The position numbers and the translations under genes were made by a program. Below are positions 1-9,707 of a DNA stretch of 64,000 nucleotides, in pieces (position 1 is the first letter of the stretch; each line of letters opens with the position of its first letter). Below the pieces are notes generated by a model. That model had not been told where the DNA came from. It saw only the letters and a program-made list of their open reading frames with translations, and made no database searches. The DNA is taken from the NCBI RefSeq assembly GCF_900156315.1, contig NZ_FTNI01000021.1, positions 1-64,000 on the forward strand. The letters run 5' to 3'. This DNA is from Microbispora rosea. Lineage in GTDB: Bacteria; Actinomycetota; Actinomycetes; Streptosporangiales; Streptosporangiaceae.

Positions 1-1
1 C

Positions 2-1066
2 GGCGCACTGGCACAGCAGAACTCCTGCGACTCGGTGTCCACCAAACAGTGGTCGCTCCAGCCGGCCGGCTCCCAGCCCTCATCCACCCCCACCGCCACA
101 CCGACCAGGAGCCCGTCGCCCACACCGAGCACCACGCCCACGGGCGGCCCGACCACCCCGCCCACCACCGGGCTGGTCGGCTGGGCGACCCAGGGCGGCG
201 GCACGACAGGCGGCGCGGGCGGCGCCACGACGACGGTCACCTCCCTGACCGCGCTCACCAGCGCCGTGAAGGGCGACTCGGCGAAGGTCGTCCAGGTGAA
301 CGGCAACTTCACCTGCTCGGAGGACGTGCGGGTGGGCGGCAACACCACCATCCTCGGCGTAGGCGCGAACTCCGGGCTGACCGGCTGCGGCCTGAACATC
401 CGTGACGTCGGCAACGTCATCGTGCGCAACATGAAGATCTCGAAGGTCCAGGCCGGCAACGGCAACGGCGACGCGATCCACCTCGACAACGCCAGGCGCG
501 TGTGGCTCGACCACAACGACCTGTCGAGTGACACCGGCCACGGCACCGACTACTACGACGGCCTGCTGGACATCACGCACGGCTCCGACTACGTCACCGT
601 CTCCTGGAACAAGCTGCACGACCACGTCAAGTGCTCGCTCGTGGGCCACAGCGACAACAACGGCTCCGAGGACACCGGGCACCTGCGCGTGACGTACCAC
701 CACAACGCGTTCCAGACCTGCGCCCAGCGCAACCCGCGGGTGCGCTTCGGCAACCCGGTGCACGTGTTCAACAACTACTACTACAAGGACCCGTCCTACA
801 CCGACTACAGCTACGGCATCGCCTCCACCTGCGGCGCCGGGGTGCTCGTCGAGGGCAACTACTTCGAGAACATCGCCGAGCCCACCCACACCGCCGAAGG
901 CTCGTCGCCGGGCGGGTCGATCGTCGCCCGCAACAACTACTTCGTGAACTCCGGCACGCCGCAGACCTCCGGCAGCGTCGCCTCCATCCCGTACTCGTAC
1001 ACGGTGGACAACCCCAGCGGCGTCAAGGCGAACGTCCTCGCCAACGCGGGCACCGGCAAGATCTGA
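2..1066 (+). CDS. Secreted pectate lyase, family PL1 (5-prime end outside window)
   Basis: The reading frame is open from the first complete codon, so the N-terminus (signal peptide and an accessory domain) lies to the left. The first about 20 residues (CDSVSTKQWSLQPAG) look like the end of a carbohydrate-binding module, possibly ricin-like, but too little is left to name it. A Ser/Thr/Pro linker (about residues 22-55) leads to a PL1 right-handed beta-helix domain. Family signatures are WLDHNDLSS, DITHGSDYVTVSWN, SLVGHSDNN and RNPRVRFG, the last carrying the catalytic Arg. Members cleave de-esterified pectin by Ca2+-dependent beta-elimination outside the cell. The modular layout fits a plant-debris degrader. 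A strong hairpin follows the stop codon. Confidence 0.93.
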   Translation, partial: GALAQQNSCDSVSTKQWSLQPAGSQPSSTPTATPTRSPSPTPSTTPTGGPTTPPTTGLVGWATQGGGTTGGAGGATTTVTSLTALTSAVKGDSAKVVQVNGNFTCSEDVRVGGNTTILGVGANSGLTGCGLNIRDVGNVIVRNMKISKVQAGNGNGDAIHLDNARRVWLDHNDLSSDTGHGTDYYDGLLDITHGSDYVTVSWNKLHDHVKCSLVGHSDNNGSEDTGHLRVTYHHNAFQTCAQRNPRVRFGNPVHVFNNYYYKDPSYTDYSYGIASTCGAGVLVEGNYFENIAEPTHTAEGSSPGGSIVARNNYFVNSGTPQTSGSVASIPYSYTVDNPSGVKANVLANAGTGKI

Positions 1067-1082
1067 GTCCGAGAGCAGTCCC

Positions 1083-1112
1083 GGAGGCCGCGGCACCCCC
1101 GCCGCGGCCTCC
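1083..1112 (+). terminator. Hairpin terminator after the pectate lyase
   Basis: A perfect 12-bp stem (GGAGGCCGCGGC pairing with GCCGCGGCCTCC) closes a 6-nt loop 16 bases after the pectate lyase stop. There is no T-tract, which is usual for terminators in very GC-rich actinomycetes. Confidence 0.7.
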
Positions 1113-1219
1113 GCCGCGTCTCAACCACGGACTTACGTGAGGACCTCCAGATGCGGGACCAGATCTCCTGGGCCTCCCGCGGGTTGGGCAAGCCTCCGAG
1201 CCGGTCGTTCAGTCGATCG

Positions 1220-1599
1220 TCAGCCGTCGAGGGCGGCGCGTTCCGCCTCGGTGAGCAGGCGGGAACGGATCAGGAAACGCACACCCTCGGGCGCCTCCAG
1301 GGAGAAGCCGCTGCCCCGGCCGGGGACGACGTCCACGGTCAGGTGGGTGTGCCGCCAGCGCTCGAACTGGCTCGACGACATCCAGAACGTGACCGGCTCG
1401 TCGACGCCCTCGACGGTCAGCGAGGCGAGCAGCACATCCGAGGAGCCGGTGCGGAACTCGCCCTCCAGGTAGCACATCGGGGCACTGCCGTCGCAGCAGC
1501 CGCCGGACTGGTGGAACATCAGTGGGCCGTGGGCCGCCCGCAGCCGCCGGATGAGGTCGGCGGCCGCGGGGGTGAGGTCCACTCGGGACACCTCGGGCA

Positions 1600-1600
<1 letters not shown>
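1220..1600 (-). CDS. DUF779 protein, partner of aldehyde dehydrogenase
   Basis: This 126-residue protein has the Cys-rich core of DUF779 (HQSGGCCDGSAPMCY at about residues 30-44) and a C-terminal segment GFSLEAPEGVRFLIRSR. DUF779 genes are usually found directly after NAD-dependent aldehyde dehydrogenase genes, but their biochemical role is not established; metal binding by the Cys cluster is a guess. Its ATG overlaps the dehydrogenase stop as TGATG, so the two are almost certainly translationally coupled in one operon. Confidence 0.88.
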
Positions 1601-3123
<1,523 letters not shown>

Positions 3124-3277
3124 GGGATGGACCTCCCGGACAGGGTGTTGGTCTGACGCCCCGGACGTTAGTCGCGGGCACGTTGCCGACATGTTGCGTC
3201 CTTCCGCACACAGCCTCCGGTCCGTGTAGTCAGAAATGCGGTTATGGACGGTCAAATCTCCCCTAAGATCGGCCGTC

Positions 3278-4543
3278 ATGATTCCGGAAACGTTTTCCGT
3301 CTCCCGCAGGAGCGCCCTGCGCCTGCTGACGGGCGGCGCGGCGGCGGGACTCGCCGCCGGGCTGCCCGCGTCACCGGCGAGCGCGGCGGCCCGCGCGTGG
3401 AGTGTCACCGGCAGCAGCGCGACGTCGCTCAAGCCCTTCGACGACACGCTCAAGCGCTTCATGCAGGCGCGGGCGATCCCGCACGCGTCCCTGGCCGTGG
3501 TCCGCAAGGGCAAGCTGGTGCTCGCCCGGGGTTACAACTGGACGGCGGACACCTCGTTCGCGGCCGGGCCCACCTCGCTGTTCCGCATCGCGAGCCTGAG
3601 CAAGCCGGTCACCGCCGCCGCCGTGCTGAAGCTGGCGCAGGACGGCAAGCTCAGCCTGTCGGCCAAGGTCGCGCCGCTGCTCGGGCTGAGCACGGCCGCC
3701 GACCCGCGCCTCGCCAACGTCACCGTGACCCACCTGCTGCAGCACCTCGGCGGGTGGGATTCCGACGTCTCGGGCGACCCGATGTTCAAGGACCGGGTCA
3801 TCGCCTCGGCACTCGGCGTCCCGCTGCCGATCACGCAGGCGCACATCATCAAGCACACGTCCGGCCTCAAGCTCGACCACGCGCCGGGCACGACGTACGC
3901 GTACTCGAACTACGGATACCTTCTCCTGCAGAAGGTCATCGAGAAGGCGAGCGGGGTCTCCTACGCCAGCTACGTCCAGAGCAAGATCCTGACGCCCCTC
4001 AAGATCAAGCGGATGGCGCTCGGCAGGACGGCGAAGGGTCTCCGCAAGTCGGGCGAGGTGCCGTACTTCTCGCAGTACACCGGCAAGAGCGTGATCGACA
4101 CCTCCGGCTCCGTGATGCCCTTCCCCTACGGCGGGTTCAACCTGGAGAACATGGCCGCCCACGGCGGGTGGCTCGCCACGGCCGTCGATCTGGCGAAGTT
4201 CACCACCCTCTTCGACGCGGCCGGCGTGCTGACCTCGGCCTCGATCTCCAAGGCGTTCGCCAAGCCGTCGATCGGCGTCAACTCCGACGGCTGGTACTAC
4301 GGCCTCGGCTGGCAGGTCCGCCCGGTCACCGGGGGCCGCAACACCTGGCACACGGGGTCGCTGGCCGGCACCTCCACGCTCATGGTCCGGCGCTACGACG
4401 GGCTGAGCTGGGTGGTCCTGTTCGACCAGCGCGACGACGCCTCGGGGCTGACCTACGGGGACATCGACCCCCTTCTCCACACCGCCGCCAACTCGGTGAA
4501 GTCCTGGCCCACCACGAACCTCTTCTCCACGTACGGTCTGTAG
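3278..4543 (+). CDS. Tat-exported serine hydrolase, beta-lactamase class C family
   Basis: The 421-residue protein starts with a twin-arginine signal ([20 protein letters not shown], ending near ASA at about residue 35), so it is exported folded. The hydrolase domain has all three motifs of the class C beta-lactamase/D-alanyl carboxypeptidase family: SLSK (nucleophilic Ser and Lys), YSN and HTG. Family members act as esterases, DD-peptidases or beta-lactamases; the substrate cannot be told from sequence. The ATG at 3278 is taken because the Tat signal begins there. The next gene starts 2 bases after its stop. Confidence 0.9.
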   Translation: MIPETFSVSRRSALRLLTGGAAAGLAAGLPASPASAAARAWSVTGSSATSLKPFDDTLKRFMQARAIPHASLAVVRKGKLVLARGYNWTADTSFAAGPTSLFRIASLSKPVTAAAVLKLAQDGKLSLSAKVAPLLGLSTAADPRLANVTVTHLLQHLGGWDSDVSGDPMFKDRVIASALGVPLPITQAHIIKHTSGLKLDHAPGTTYAYSNYGYLLLQKVIEKASGVSYASYVQSKILTPLKIKRMALGRTAKGLRKSGEVPYFSQYTGKSVIDTSGSVMPFPYGGFNLENMAAHGGWLATAVDLAKFTTLFDAAGVLTSASISKAFAKPSIGVNSDGWYYGLGWQVRPVTGGRNTWHTGSLAGTSTLMVRRYDGLSWVVLFDQRDDASGLTYGDIDPLLHTAANSVKSWPTTNLFSTYGL

Positions 4544-4545
4544 AT

Positions 4546-5700
4546 GTGGAGGACGTCTGGGACCTGGTGGTCGTCGGCGCCGGGCCGGCGGGCTCGGCCG
4601 CCGCGCTGCGGGCCAGACAGCTCGACCCCGGCTGCCGGGTGCTGCTGCTCGACCGGGCGGCCTTCCCGCGCGACAAGGCCTGCGGCGACGGCATCGCGGC
4701 GCACGCACGGCAGGAGCTCGCGCTGCTCGGGCTGCCCGGCCTGCTCGACGACCACCGGCCGACGCCGCGCCTGTCGGTGACGTCGCCCGGCGGAGCCCAC
4801 GTCTCGGCCGTCGTCGCGCGGCCCAACCACGTGGTGCCCCGCCGGGTCTTCGACGCCCGGCTGGTGGAGGCGGCGCGGGCGCGCGGCGTGGAGGTGCGCC
4901 GCCACCGGGTGCGTACGCTGACCGCCCTCGGCGAGCACGTCGTGGTCGACGGCCACCTGGTCGCCCGGGCGGTCGTCGCCGCCGACGGTGCCAACTCGGC
5001 CGTACGGCGGCTGATCGGCGTGCCGCCGAGCCCGGACCGGCACACCGCCATCGCGGTCCGCGGGTACGCCGACGTGCCGCCGGACGACGACGTGCAGGTC
5101 ATCGTCATGCGGAGCGAGGCGTGGCCGGCCTACGGCTGGTCGTTCCCCGTGGGCGACGGCACGGCCAACGTCGGCTACGGCCTGCTGCTGCCCCGCATGC
5201 GCGAGATCGGACTGCCGGGCCGCGAGATCCTGCACGGGCGGCTGGCCCGGCTCCTCCCTCTGCTGGGGGAGATCGGCTCGCCCGTCCGCGACCTGCGGGC
5301 GCATCACCTGCCGCTGTCGAGCGGGCGGCCGGTGCCGGGGGCGGGCCGGGTGCTGCTGGCCGGCGACGCGGCGAGCCTCGTGAACCCGCTGACCGGCGAG
5401 GGCATCTACTACGCGCTGCTGTCGGGGCGGCTCGCCGCCGAGGCGGCGATCGGGTCGCCGGACGACCCGCTGCGGGCCTACCGGCGCGGGCTGCGCCGGG
5501 CGCTCGGGCGGCACCTGCGCACCACCGACGTGCTCGCCCTGGCCGCCCGCTCCCCCGGTTTCATCGACGCGGCGATCGACGTCGCCGCCCGCCGCACCGA
5601 GGTGTTCGATTTGCTCGTCGACGTCGGGCTCGGGGCAGGCACCGTGCCGCCCCGCCTGGCGGCGGCCGTCGCCCTCCGTTGGTTCAAGAATCTCGCCTGA
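4546..5700 (+). CDS. Geranylgeranyl-reductase-family FAD oxidoreductase
   Basis: This 384-residue flavoprotein has an N-terminal dinucleotide-binding motif (VVVGAGPAGSAAA), the family hallmark FPRDKACGDGI at about residues 43-53, and the second FAD motif GDAASLVNPLTGEGIYYA. Relatives reduce isoprenoid double bonds (geranylgeranyl reductase, menaquinone reductase MenJ) or act in tailoring. The GTG at 4546 is chosen because it is the first start after the serine hydrolase stop (2-base gap) and places the FAD motif near the N-terminus. The frame also runs open back through the upstream gene, but there it is only a shadow. Substrate unknown. Confidence 0.88.
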   Translation: MEDVWDLVVVGAGPAGSAAALRARQLDPGCRVLLLDRAAFPRDKACGDGIAAHARQELALLGLPGLLDDHRPTPRLSVTSPGGAHVSAVVARPNHVVPRRVFDARLVEAARARGVEVRRHRVRTLTALGEHVVVDGHLVARAVVAADGANSAVRRLIGVPPSPDRHTAIAVRGYADVPPDDDVQVIVMRSEAWPAYGWSFPVGDGTANVGYGLLLPRMREIGLPGREILHGRLARLLPLLGEIGSPVRDLRAHHLPLSSGRPVPGAGRVLLAGDAASLVNPLTGEGIYYALLSGRLAAEAAIGSPDDPLRAYRRGLRRALGRHLRTTDVLALAARSPGFIDAAIDVAARRTEVFDLLVDVGLGAGTVPPRLAAAVALRWFKNLA

Positions 5701-5706
5701 GCCTCC

Positions 5707-6969
5707 TCACAGGACCGGCAGGCCGTACTCCGCGTCGAGGTCCCGCACCCGCCGGGCGGCCCGCGCCCGGGCCGGAGACCCGGTGGGCAGCGCGGCCAGC
5801 AGCGCCTGCCAGGCGACGATGTCGTCCCTCCCCCACGGCGCGCGCGTCCATCGTTCGAGCAGCGCGGGGTCGCGCCGGGCCACCAGCAGGTCGCGTACGC
5901 CGTCGTCCAGCAGGCGGCGCTGCCAGACGACGCCGGGCGCGTCCGAGCCGGGCAGGAGCGGCCCCCGGTAGGACCGCAGCGCGGCGTCGGCGTCCGCGGC
6001 GGCCAGGTGCTCGGCGAGCGCCTGGAAGTCGGCCCGCACCGGCACCCGCAGCCGGTACGGACGGGAGTCGAGCAGCGGACCGAGCCGGTGGCGCAGCCGG
6101 GACAGCTCCGCGCGGAGCGTGACGGGGTTCAGCATGCGGTCGCCGTACAGCTCCGCGCTGAGCTGGTCGCTGCTCAGTCCCTCGGGGTGACAGGAAAGCA
6201 GCACGACGATCTCGCTGTGCCGGGGGCCGAGCCTGATGCGGCGCGGGCCCTCGCCGAGCACGGCGTCGTCCCGCCCCAGGGCCGTGAGCGTCACGGCTGG
6301 TGCCAGGGCCGGCGCGGGGAGGGTAGCCAGATGGGCCTCCGCCGCGCGGGCCGCCGCCTGCACGAGGGCCAGGCTGTACGGGCTGGCCAGATTGTCGCCG
6401 CCGGTGACGTCGACCGCGCCGAGCAGGCGGCCGGTGTGCGGGTCGTGGATCGGCGCTGCGGCGCAGGTCCACGGCTGCACCGGCACGGCGAAGTGCTCGG
6501 CCGCGAAGATCTGCACCGGATGGTCGACCGTGATCGCGACGCCGGGGGCGTTGGTGCCCGCGTGCGACTCGTCCCACCGGGCCCCGGCGACGAAGTTCAT
6601 CCGCTCGGCCCGCGCCCGCGCCCCGCGATGGCCCTCGACCCACAGCAGCCGGCCGGCCGCGTCGCACACCGCGAGCAGGTGCCGCCCGTCGTCGGCGATG
6701 CCGCCCAGCAGGTCGCGGAACAGCGGCAGCACCCGGGCCAGCGGGTGCGCGTCGCGATACTCCTCCAGCTCGGCGTCGGTGAGCTCCAGCGGCGCGAGCG
6801 CGTCGGGGTCGACGGCGCGGGCCGACCGCCGCCATGATTCGGCGACCACCGCCCGCACCGGACCGTCGATCGTTCCGGCCGATAGATAGCGCTCATGGGC
6901 GCGGCGCAGCTCACCGGTGCGCTCCGCCGCGTCGGCCCCGGACTCAAGCGCGAGCCATGGATTGGTCAC
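5707..6969 (-). CDS. GAF-domain transcriptional regulator, probable aldehyde dehydrogenase activator
   Basis: The 420-residue protein begins with the AcoR-like segment VRAVVAESWRRS, followed by a GAF sensor domain (about residues 60-215, with WDESHAGTNAPG and AVDVTGG). There is no AAA+ sigma-54 domain. The C-terminal half (about 235-400) instead looks like a winged-helix/BTAD-type output module (LSSDQLSAELYGDR, LRAELSRLRHRLG). Such GAF regulators are often found beside ExaC-type aldehyde dehydrogenase genes in actinomycetes, so control of the 1.2-3.1 kb operon is a reasonable inference. The start codon is GTG. The gene ends 6 bases from the convergent flavoenzyme gene. Confidence 0.82.
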   Translation of the reverse strand: MTNPWLALESGADAAERTGELRRAHERYLSAGTIDGPVRAVVAESWRRSARAVDPDALAPLELTDAELEEYRDAHPLARVLPLFRDLLGGIADDGRHLLAVCDAAGRLLWVEGHRGARARAERMNFVAGARWDESHAGTNAPGVAITVDHPVQIFAAEHFAVPVQPWTCAAAPIHDPHTGRLLGAVDVTGGDNLASPYSLALVQAAARAAEAHLATLPAPALAPAVTLTALGRDDAVLGEGPRRIRLGPRHSEIVVLLSCHPEGLSSDQLSAELYGDRMLNPVTLRAELSRLRHRLGPLLDSRPYRLRVPVRADFQALAEHLAAADADAALRSYRGPLLPGSDAPGVVWQRRLLDDGVRDLLVARRDPALLERWTRAPWGRDDIVAWQALLAALPTGSPARARAARRVRDLDAEYGLPVL

Positions 6970-7034
6970 GGCGCCTCACTCTCCGCGTCTTCAGGCGCCA
7001 TCGTCACCCACGCCGCGTCGCGCGACAAGGCCCG

Positions 7035-7280
7035 TCAGCCGAGCCACGGCGTCAACGGATCCGCGGGCGCCTCGCCCGCCCAGGCGACGTACCCGTCCGG
7101 CCGGACGAGCATGTCCGGGCCGGGGAGCACGGTGAGACGGTCGGCGAAGCCCCCGGCGCGCGCGGCGAGCCCCGGGTCGCGTGTGACGAGCAGGAAGCGG
7201 GCGGTGCGGCAGTGACCGGCGAGGCGGCTGCCGTCGTCGAGCACGAGATCGGGCGCCACGCGGCCGTGCAACCGGCCGGC
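7035..7280 (-). pseudogene. C-terminal remnant of an FAD aromatic-ring monooxygenase
   Basis: About 80 residues match only the C-terminal thioredoxin-like tail of phenol/aromatic hydroxylase-type flavin monooxygenases (GRVAPDLVLDDGSRL and the terminal MLVRPDGYVAWAG). The entire FAD-binding and substrate-binding part is missing. The only start available is a TTG without a ribosome site. It points away from a TetR C-terminal remnant a few bases to its right; see findings for the deletion-scar interpretation. Confidence 0.72.
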
Positions 7281-7285
7281 ACCGG

Positions 7286-7558
7286 ATGACGGCGGCCGTG
7301 AGCACGATCCAGATCTTCGTGCACGGCTCGGTGGCGTACGAGGTGGCGCAGCGGGCCGCCGGCTATGACGCGAAGACCTGGCTGTCCGCCCAGGGCGCGT
7401 ACGGCGACTCGATCATCGCCTCGGGCGCCCATCCCACGCTGATCCGGATCATGGTGGAGGCCGAGGGGCCGCACCGCGCCGACCAGAACGAGCGGCTCTT
7501 CGATTCCGGCCTGCGGCAGGTGCTCGACGGCCTGGCCGCCGCGCTCCCCGGCGGGTGA
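7286..7558 (+). pseudogene. C-terminal remnant of a TetR-family regulator
   Basis: The 90 codons (IQIFVHGSVAYEVAQRA and LFDSGLRQVLDGLAA) resemble the ligand-binding C-terminal domain of TetR regulators, but no helix-turn-helix precedes them. TetR genes are commonly divergent from flavin monooxygenase genes. Here both partners keep only their 3-prime ends and meet head to head, so a single deletion across the shared promoter explains the structure. It is not expected to make a functional regulator. Confidence 0.68.
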
Positions 7559-7562
7559 CGGG

Positions 7563-8387
7563 TCAGGCGGAGGCCCAGACGTCCTTGTCGATGTCGCCCG
7601 CGGCCTGCGGGCCCATCAGGCCGAGCCCGCCGTCCACGAACAGCGACGCGCCGGTGACGTACGACGCGGTGGGTCCGGCCAGGAAGGCGATCACCGCGGC
7701 GACCTCGCGGGCGTCGCCGGGACGGCCGAGCGGGTAGCCGGGCCGGCTGTCCGGCCGGGGCGGCCGGTCCTCCTGCCCGGTCATGGGAGTCGCGATCTCC
7801 CCGGGAGCCACGGTGTTGACCGTGATGCCGTGCCTGCCCAGCTCCAGCGCCAGCGTGCGGCTGAGCATGCGCAGGCCGCCCTTGGCCGCGCAGTAGGGCC
7901 CGGCCCCGAGGCGGGGATAGTCCTCGTGCACGCTGGTCACGTTGACGATCCGGCCGCCGGCGCCGCGCTCGATCATGCGGCGGGCCGCCCGCTGCGAGCA
8001 GAGGAACGGCCCGTCGAGGTCGACCGCGAGGACCGACCGCCATCGGTCGTAGCCGATCTCCAGCAGCGGCTCGGTCGTGCCGGTGCCCGCGTTGTTCACC
8101 AGCACGCCGAGGCCGCCCAGCTCGTCGGCGAGCTCGTCGACCACGGCCGCCGCGGCCACCGGGTCGGTCAGGTCGTGCTGCCGCACGGCGGCCCGGCGTC
8201 CCTGATCCACGACCTGGCGGGCCGTCTCCCGCGCGCCCTTCTCATCCCGGTGATAGGTGACGCCGACGTCGAAGCCGTGCGCGGCGAGCATCACCGCGGT
8301 CGCCCGCCCGATCCCCGAGTCGGCCCCGGTGACGATCGCCACCTTGTCGTAGTCGAAGCGCGAGATCGGCGCCGTCGTGTCCGCCAT
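7563..8387 (-). CDS. SDR-family NAD(P)-dependent oxidoreductase
   Basis: The 274-residue protein is a classical short-chain dehydrogenase: cofactor motif TGADSGIG (about residues 19-26), LVNNAGTG, catalytic Ser in NVTSVHE, and YCAAK with the catalytic Tyr and Lys. Near the C-terminus SYVTGASLFVDGG is typical of the glucose-dehydrogenase/FabG-like branch. It lies 28 bases after the glycosyltransferase stop on the same strand, so it is probably the last gene of the leftward biosynthetic operon and may reduce or oxidise the product or its sugar. Membership in the cluster is inferred from spacing and strand only. Confidence 0.9.
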   Translation of the reverse strand: MADTTAPISRFDYDKVAIVTGADSGIGRATAVMLAAHGFDVGVTYHRDEKGARETARQVVDQGRRAAVRQHDLTDPVAAAAVVDELADELGGLGVLVNNAGTGTTEPLLEIGYDRWRSVLAVDLDGPFLCSQRAARRMIERGAGGRIVNVTSVHEDYPRLGAGPYCAAKGGLRMLSRTLALELGRHGITVNTVAPGEIATPMTGQEDRPPRPDSRPGYPLGRPGDAREVAAVIAFLAGPTASYVTGASLFVDGGLGLMGPQAAGDIDKDVWASA

Positions 8388-8415
8388 GGGCCCGGCGTAC
8401 CCGGAAGACCCCCCT

Positions 8416-9702
8416 CTACACGCCGCGCCGGGCGCGCGCCATGGCGGCCAGGCGCGTGCGCTGCTCCGGGGTGAGGCGCGCCAGCCGCTCACGCGGATCC
8501 GGCCGCGTCGTGACCGCGTCGGTGCCGATCAGCGCCTCGGCGTGGTCGGCCGCGACGCGCACGGAGTCCTCCGACGCGGCGTCGGCCGCGAGCGGCGCGA
8601 TCCGCTCCCGGTATCCGCCGTCCTCCCCCCCATCCTCCAGGGCCCGGGCCAGCAGGTCGGCCGCCCGGTCCTCGGTCCAGTGCGTCACGGGCAGCCAGGT
8701 CGCCACCCCGGCGCGCTCCAGCCGCTCGGCGTTGTCCGGACGGTCGACGCCGTGCGCCAGCAGCACCTGCGGGGTCGCCGACGACAGCGCACGGGCGAGC
8801 GTGCCGATCCCGCCGTGGTGGACGACCGCGGCGACATGGGGCATGACCGTGGCGAACGGCGCCGAGGGCATCCACTCGATCCCGTCGGGCAGCGACTCCG
8901 GCTGGAACGCCGGGTGCCGGTTCACCAGCAGGGCCTTCCTCCCGATCCGCCGGCATGCCCGCGCCGCCACGTCGTAGAACCGATCGTGCAGCACCTGCCC
9001 GGTGCCGCCGGTGATCAGCACGGGCGGCTCGGCCCAGTCCGGCACCGGCCCCTGCGCCGTGTCGCCGAGCACGAACCCGCAGCGGACGACGCCCGCCGGC
9101 GCCGGCTGGCCCGCGGCGTCGAACCATTCCGGCCACAGCGCGAGCTGGGTCTTGGCGCTCGTCAGGTAGGAGTTCCAGTCGCGGACCGGCCGCAGGCCGA
9201 ACTCCTGGAAGACTTCGTCGTATCCCTGCCCGAGCACGCGCCGGAAGAGGTTCGCGAGCACCGGCAGCGAGACGTACTGGTGGGGCGTGACGGACACCAG
9301 CGCCACCGGCACCCCGCGACGCTCGGCGGCCATCAGCGCGGCGATGCCCGACGTGTGCCGGGCGACCACCACGGTCTCCCCCGGCCGGTAGTGCGCCTCG
9401 ATCATGCGGACCTCGTCCGCGAGCAACTCGAACAGGCCGTTGCGCCGGTAGAGCGCCAGCACGCCTTCGGGGTCCTTGAGGGGATCGAGCATGTAGCGCC
9501 GGGCGTCGTCCAGATGCCGGTCGTAGCCCTCCGCCGTGTCGATCGGCACGTGCCGAAGACCCGCGGCCGCGAGCCGGTCGGCGAACCAGGAGTGCGTCAT
9601 CACGACGACGTCGTGGCCCCGCTCCGCCAGCTCGCGCCCGATCCGTACGAACGGGAGCACGTCGCCGTTGGTGCCGTGGGTGCTCAGCAGCATCGTGGCC
9701 AC
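8416..9702 (-). CDS. Family 1 (GT-B) glycosyltransferase with an NRPS-like C-terminal tail
   Basis: The 428-residue protein starts with LLSTHGTNGDVLPFVRIG, the N-terminal signature of macrolide/antibiotic GT1 glycosyltransferases. The nucleotide-sugar site is VVHHGGIGTLARAL at about residues 298-311. It should move a sugar from an NDP-sugar to a small-molecule acceptor. No NDP-deoxysugar genes are in the window, so the donor would come from primary metabolism or another locus. The GTG at 9702 lies 5 bases after the FkbH-like stop (9708). The last about 25 residues (RLARLTPEQRTRLAAMARAR) are unlike a GT and resemble the short helical segments preceding NRPS condensation domains. Confidence 0.9.
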   Translation of the reverse strand: MATMLLSTHGTNGDVLPFVRIGRELAERGHDVVVMTHSWFADRLAAAGLRHVPIDTAEGYDRHLDDARRYMLDPLKDPEGVLALYRRNGLFELLADEVRMIEAHYRPGETVVVARHTSGIAALMAAERRGVPVALVSVTPHQYVSLPVLANLFRRVLGQGYDEVFQEFGLRPVRDWNSYLTSAKTQLALWPEWFDAAGQPAPAGVVRCGFVLGDTAQGPVPDWAEPPVLITGGTGQVLHDRFYDVAARACRRIGRKALLVNRHPAFQPESLPDGIEWMPSAPFATVMPHVAAVVHHGGIGTLARALSSATPQVLLAHGVDRPDNAERLERAGVATWLPVTHWTEDRAADLLARALEDGGEDGGYRERIAPLAADAASEDSVRVAADHAEALIGTDAVTTRPDPRERLARLTPEQRTRLAAMARARRGV

Positions 9703-9707
9703 GCGGA

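Noticed and set aside
3244-4545. N-terminal extension of the geranylgeranyl-reductase-like protein to 818 residues
   Set aside because: This part is the shadow frame of the serine hydrolase gene; the FAD motif belongs at the true N-terminus, and GTG 4546 is suitably placed.
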